A stretch of DNA of 13,216 bases from JBFGFG01 sp041627475 (GTDB lineage Bacteria > Actinomycetota > Nitriliruptoria > Nitriliruptorales > Nitriliruptoraceae), in the NCBI GenBank assembly GCA_041627475.1, contig JBFKQZ010000061.1, positions 1-13,216 on the forward strand, read 5' to 3'. Made by a program: the position numbers and the translations under genes. Below, piece after piece: positions 12,725 through 13,216 of this stretch (within the stretch, counting starts at the first letter, position 1; every line of letters begins with the position of its first letter). Under the pieces are notes generated by a model that saw only the letters and a program-made list of their open reading frames with translations, ran no database searches and was not told the DNA's origin.

Positions 12725-13216
12725 GTGCCCAGCCGCGCGAGCGACGTCACGCTCCCGCGCGCCCTGCACGGCCTGCTCGTCGAGGAGCTCGAACCGCAGG
12801 GCGCCGCGGAGAACACGCGTCGTGCCTATGCGAGCGACATCACCGGCATCGCCCAGCTCGCCGTGGCGGCCCACCGACCCGATGCGGAGGGCCTCACGGG
12901 CCGCGAACTGGCCCGACTCGCGGCCGAGCACGTGACCGAGGCCGACCTCGACGACCTCACCATCGACCAGCTGGACGGGTCGACGCTGCGACGGGCCTTC
13001 GGCGCCTGGACGGCGACGCACGCCGTCAGCTCCGCACGTCGCGCCCACTCCGCGTGGACGCGCCTGTTCGACCACCTCACGGCCACCGACGTCGTCGAGG
13101 GCAACCCGATGGCGGGGGTCCCGAAGGCGACGGCCCGCGCCAGCGTGGACGCCACGACGGGGCGTGCCGACGACGTCCGGTCGCTCCCGGGTGACCCGGC
13201 CGAGGTCCGGACAGCG
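12725..13216 (+). CDS. Xer-like tyrosine recombinase, N-terminal part, 3' truncated by window
   Basis: The first 164 codons of a gene that leaves the window. GTG 12725 follows GCGAGGAACGAGG (12706-12718). The visible part looks like a SAM-like core-binding domain of Xer/phage-integrase recombinases. ENTRRAYASDI (~30-40) matches the XerC/XerD ENTLNAYRRDL motif. LDDLTIDQLDGSTLRRAF and SSARRAHSAWTRLFDHL follow as in XerD, and GNPMAGVPKA corresponds to the NP..PK hinge leading to the catalytic domain. The segment between the first two helices (~50-75) is longer than in E. coli XerD. The catalytic R-H-R-Y residues lie beyond the edge, so activity and XerC versus XerD type cannot be judged. A dif-like site lies 2.1 kb upstream. 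Confidence 0.72.
   Translation, partial: MPSRASDVTLPRALHGLLVEELEPQGAAENTRRAYASDITGIAQLAVAAHRPDAEGLTGRELARLAAEHVTEADLDDLTIDQLDGSTLRRAFGAWTATHAVSSARRAHSAWTRLFDHLTATDVVEGNPMAGVPKATARASVDATTGRADDVRSLPGDPAEVRTA

Overview
The window is very GC-rich, with the strong third-position G/C bias, frequent GTG starts and gene families of an actinobacterium: a DrrAB-type ABC exporter, a DUF2510 domain, a SigB/SigF-type sigma factor with an RsbW/UsfX-like partner, and actinobacterial-style TasA-like proteins. A deep-branching marine or soil lineage such as Nitriliruptoria is possible, but that is a guess from style, not a demonstrated identity. Coding density is high. I see no rRNA, tRNA, insertion sequence or CRISPR array.

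Layout. (1) 1-1148: the 3' end of an ABC ATPase gene and its overlapping permease gene (drug or lipid exporter). (2) 1226-3497: a small J-domain protein, then a DUF2510-linker-AIM24 protein, both on the + strand. (3) 3494-4617, minus strand: a coiled-coil/acidic-repeat/winged-helix protein followed by an SRPBCC-like protein; the latter meets the AIM24 gene tail to tail and shares a CTAG. (4) 4692-9398 and on to 10180: a two-armed surface-protein locus. Leftward from about 6223 run a TasA/camelysin-like secreted protein and a SipW-type signal peptidase. Rightward from about 6296 run a membrane GAF-GGDEF diguanylate cyclase, a second TasA-like protein, a second SipW-type signal peptidase and a third TasA-like protein with a C-terminal membrane anchor. 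(5) 10218-10595: a small coiled-coil/basic-linker/winged-helix protein. (6) 10596-10729: a convergent intergenic region with a dif-like XerC/XerD site and a perfect 13-bp terminator hairpin. (7) 10730-11494, minus strand: a SigB/SigF-type sigma factor. After a 424-bp intergenic region come an RsbW-like anti-sigma candidate, a coiled-coil protein and the 5' end of a Xer-like tyrosine recombinase that runs off the right edge.

How the parts may work together (inference). The central locus pairs each signal peptidase with its probable TasA-like substrates and places a catalytically intact, I-site-bearing diguanylate cyclase between the two arms. This suggests c-di-GMP-linked production of a surface fibre or matrix. 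A strong RNA fold sits in the leader of the second arm. At the right end, a dif-like site lies about 2.1 kb from a Xer-like recombinase gene, which could be a compact chromosome-resolution or integration module. Stress-response sigma regulation lies between the two.
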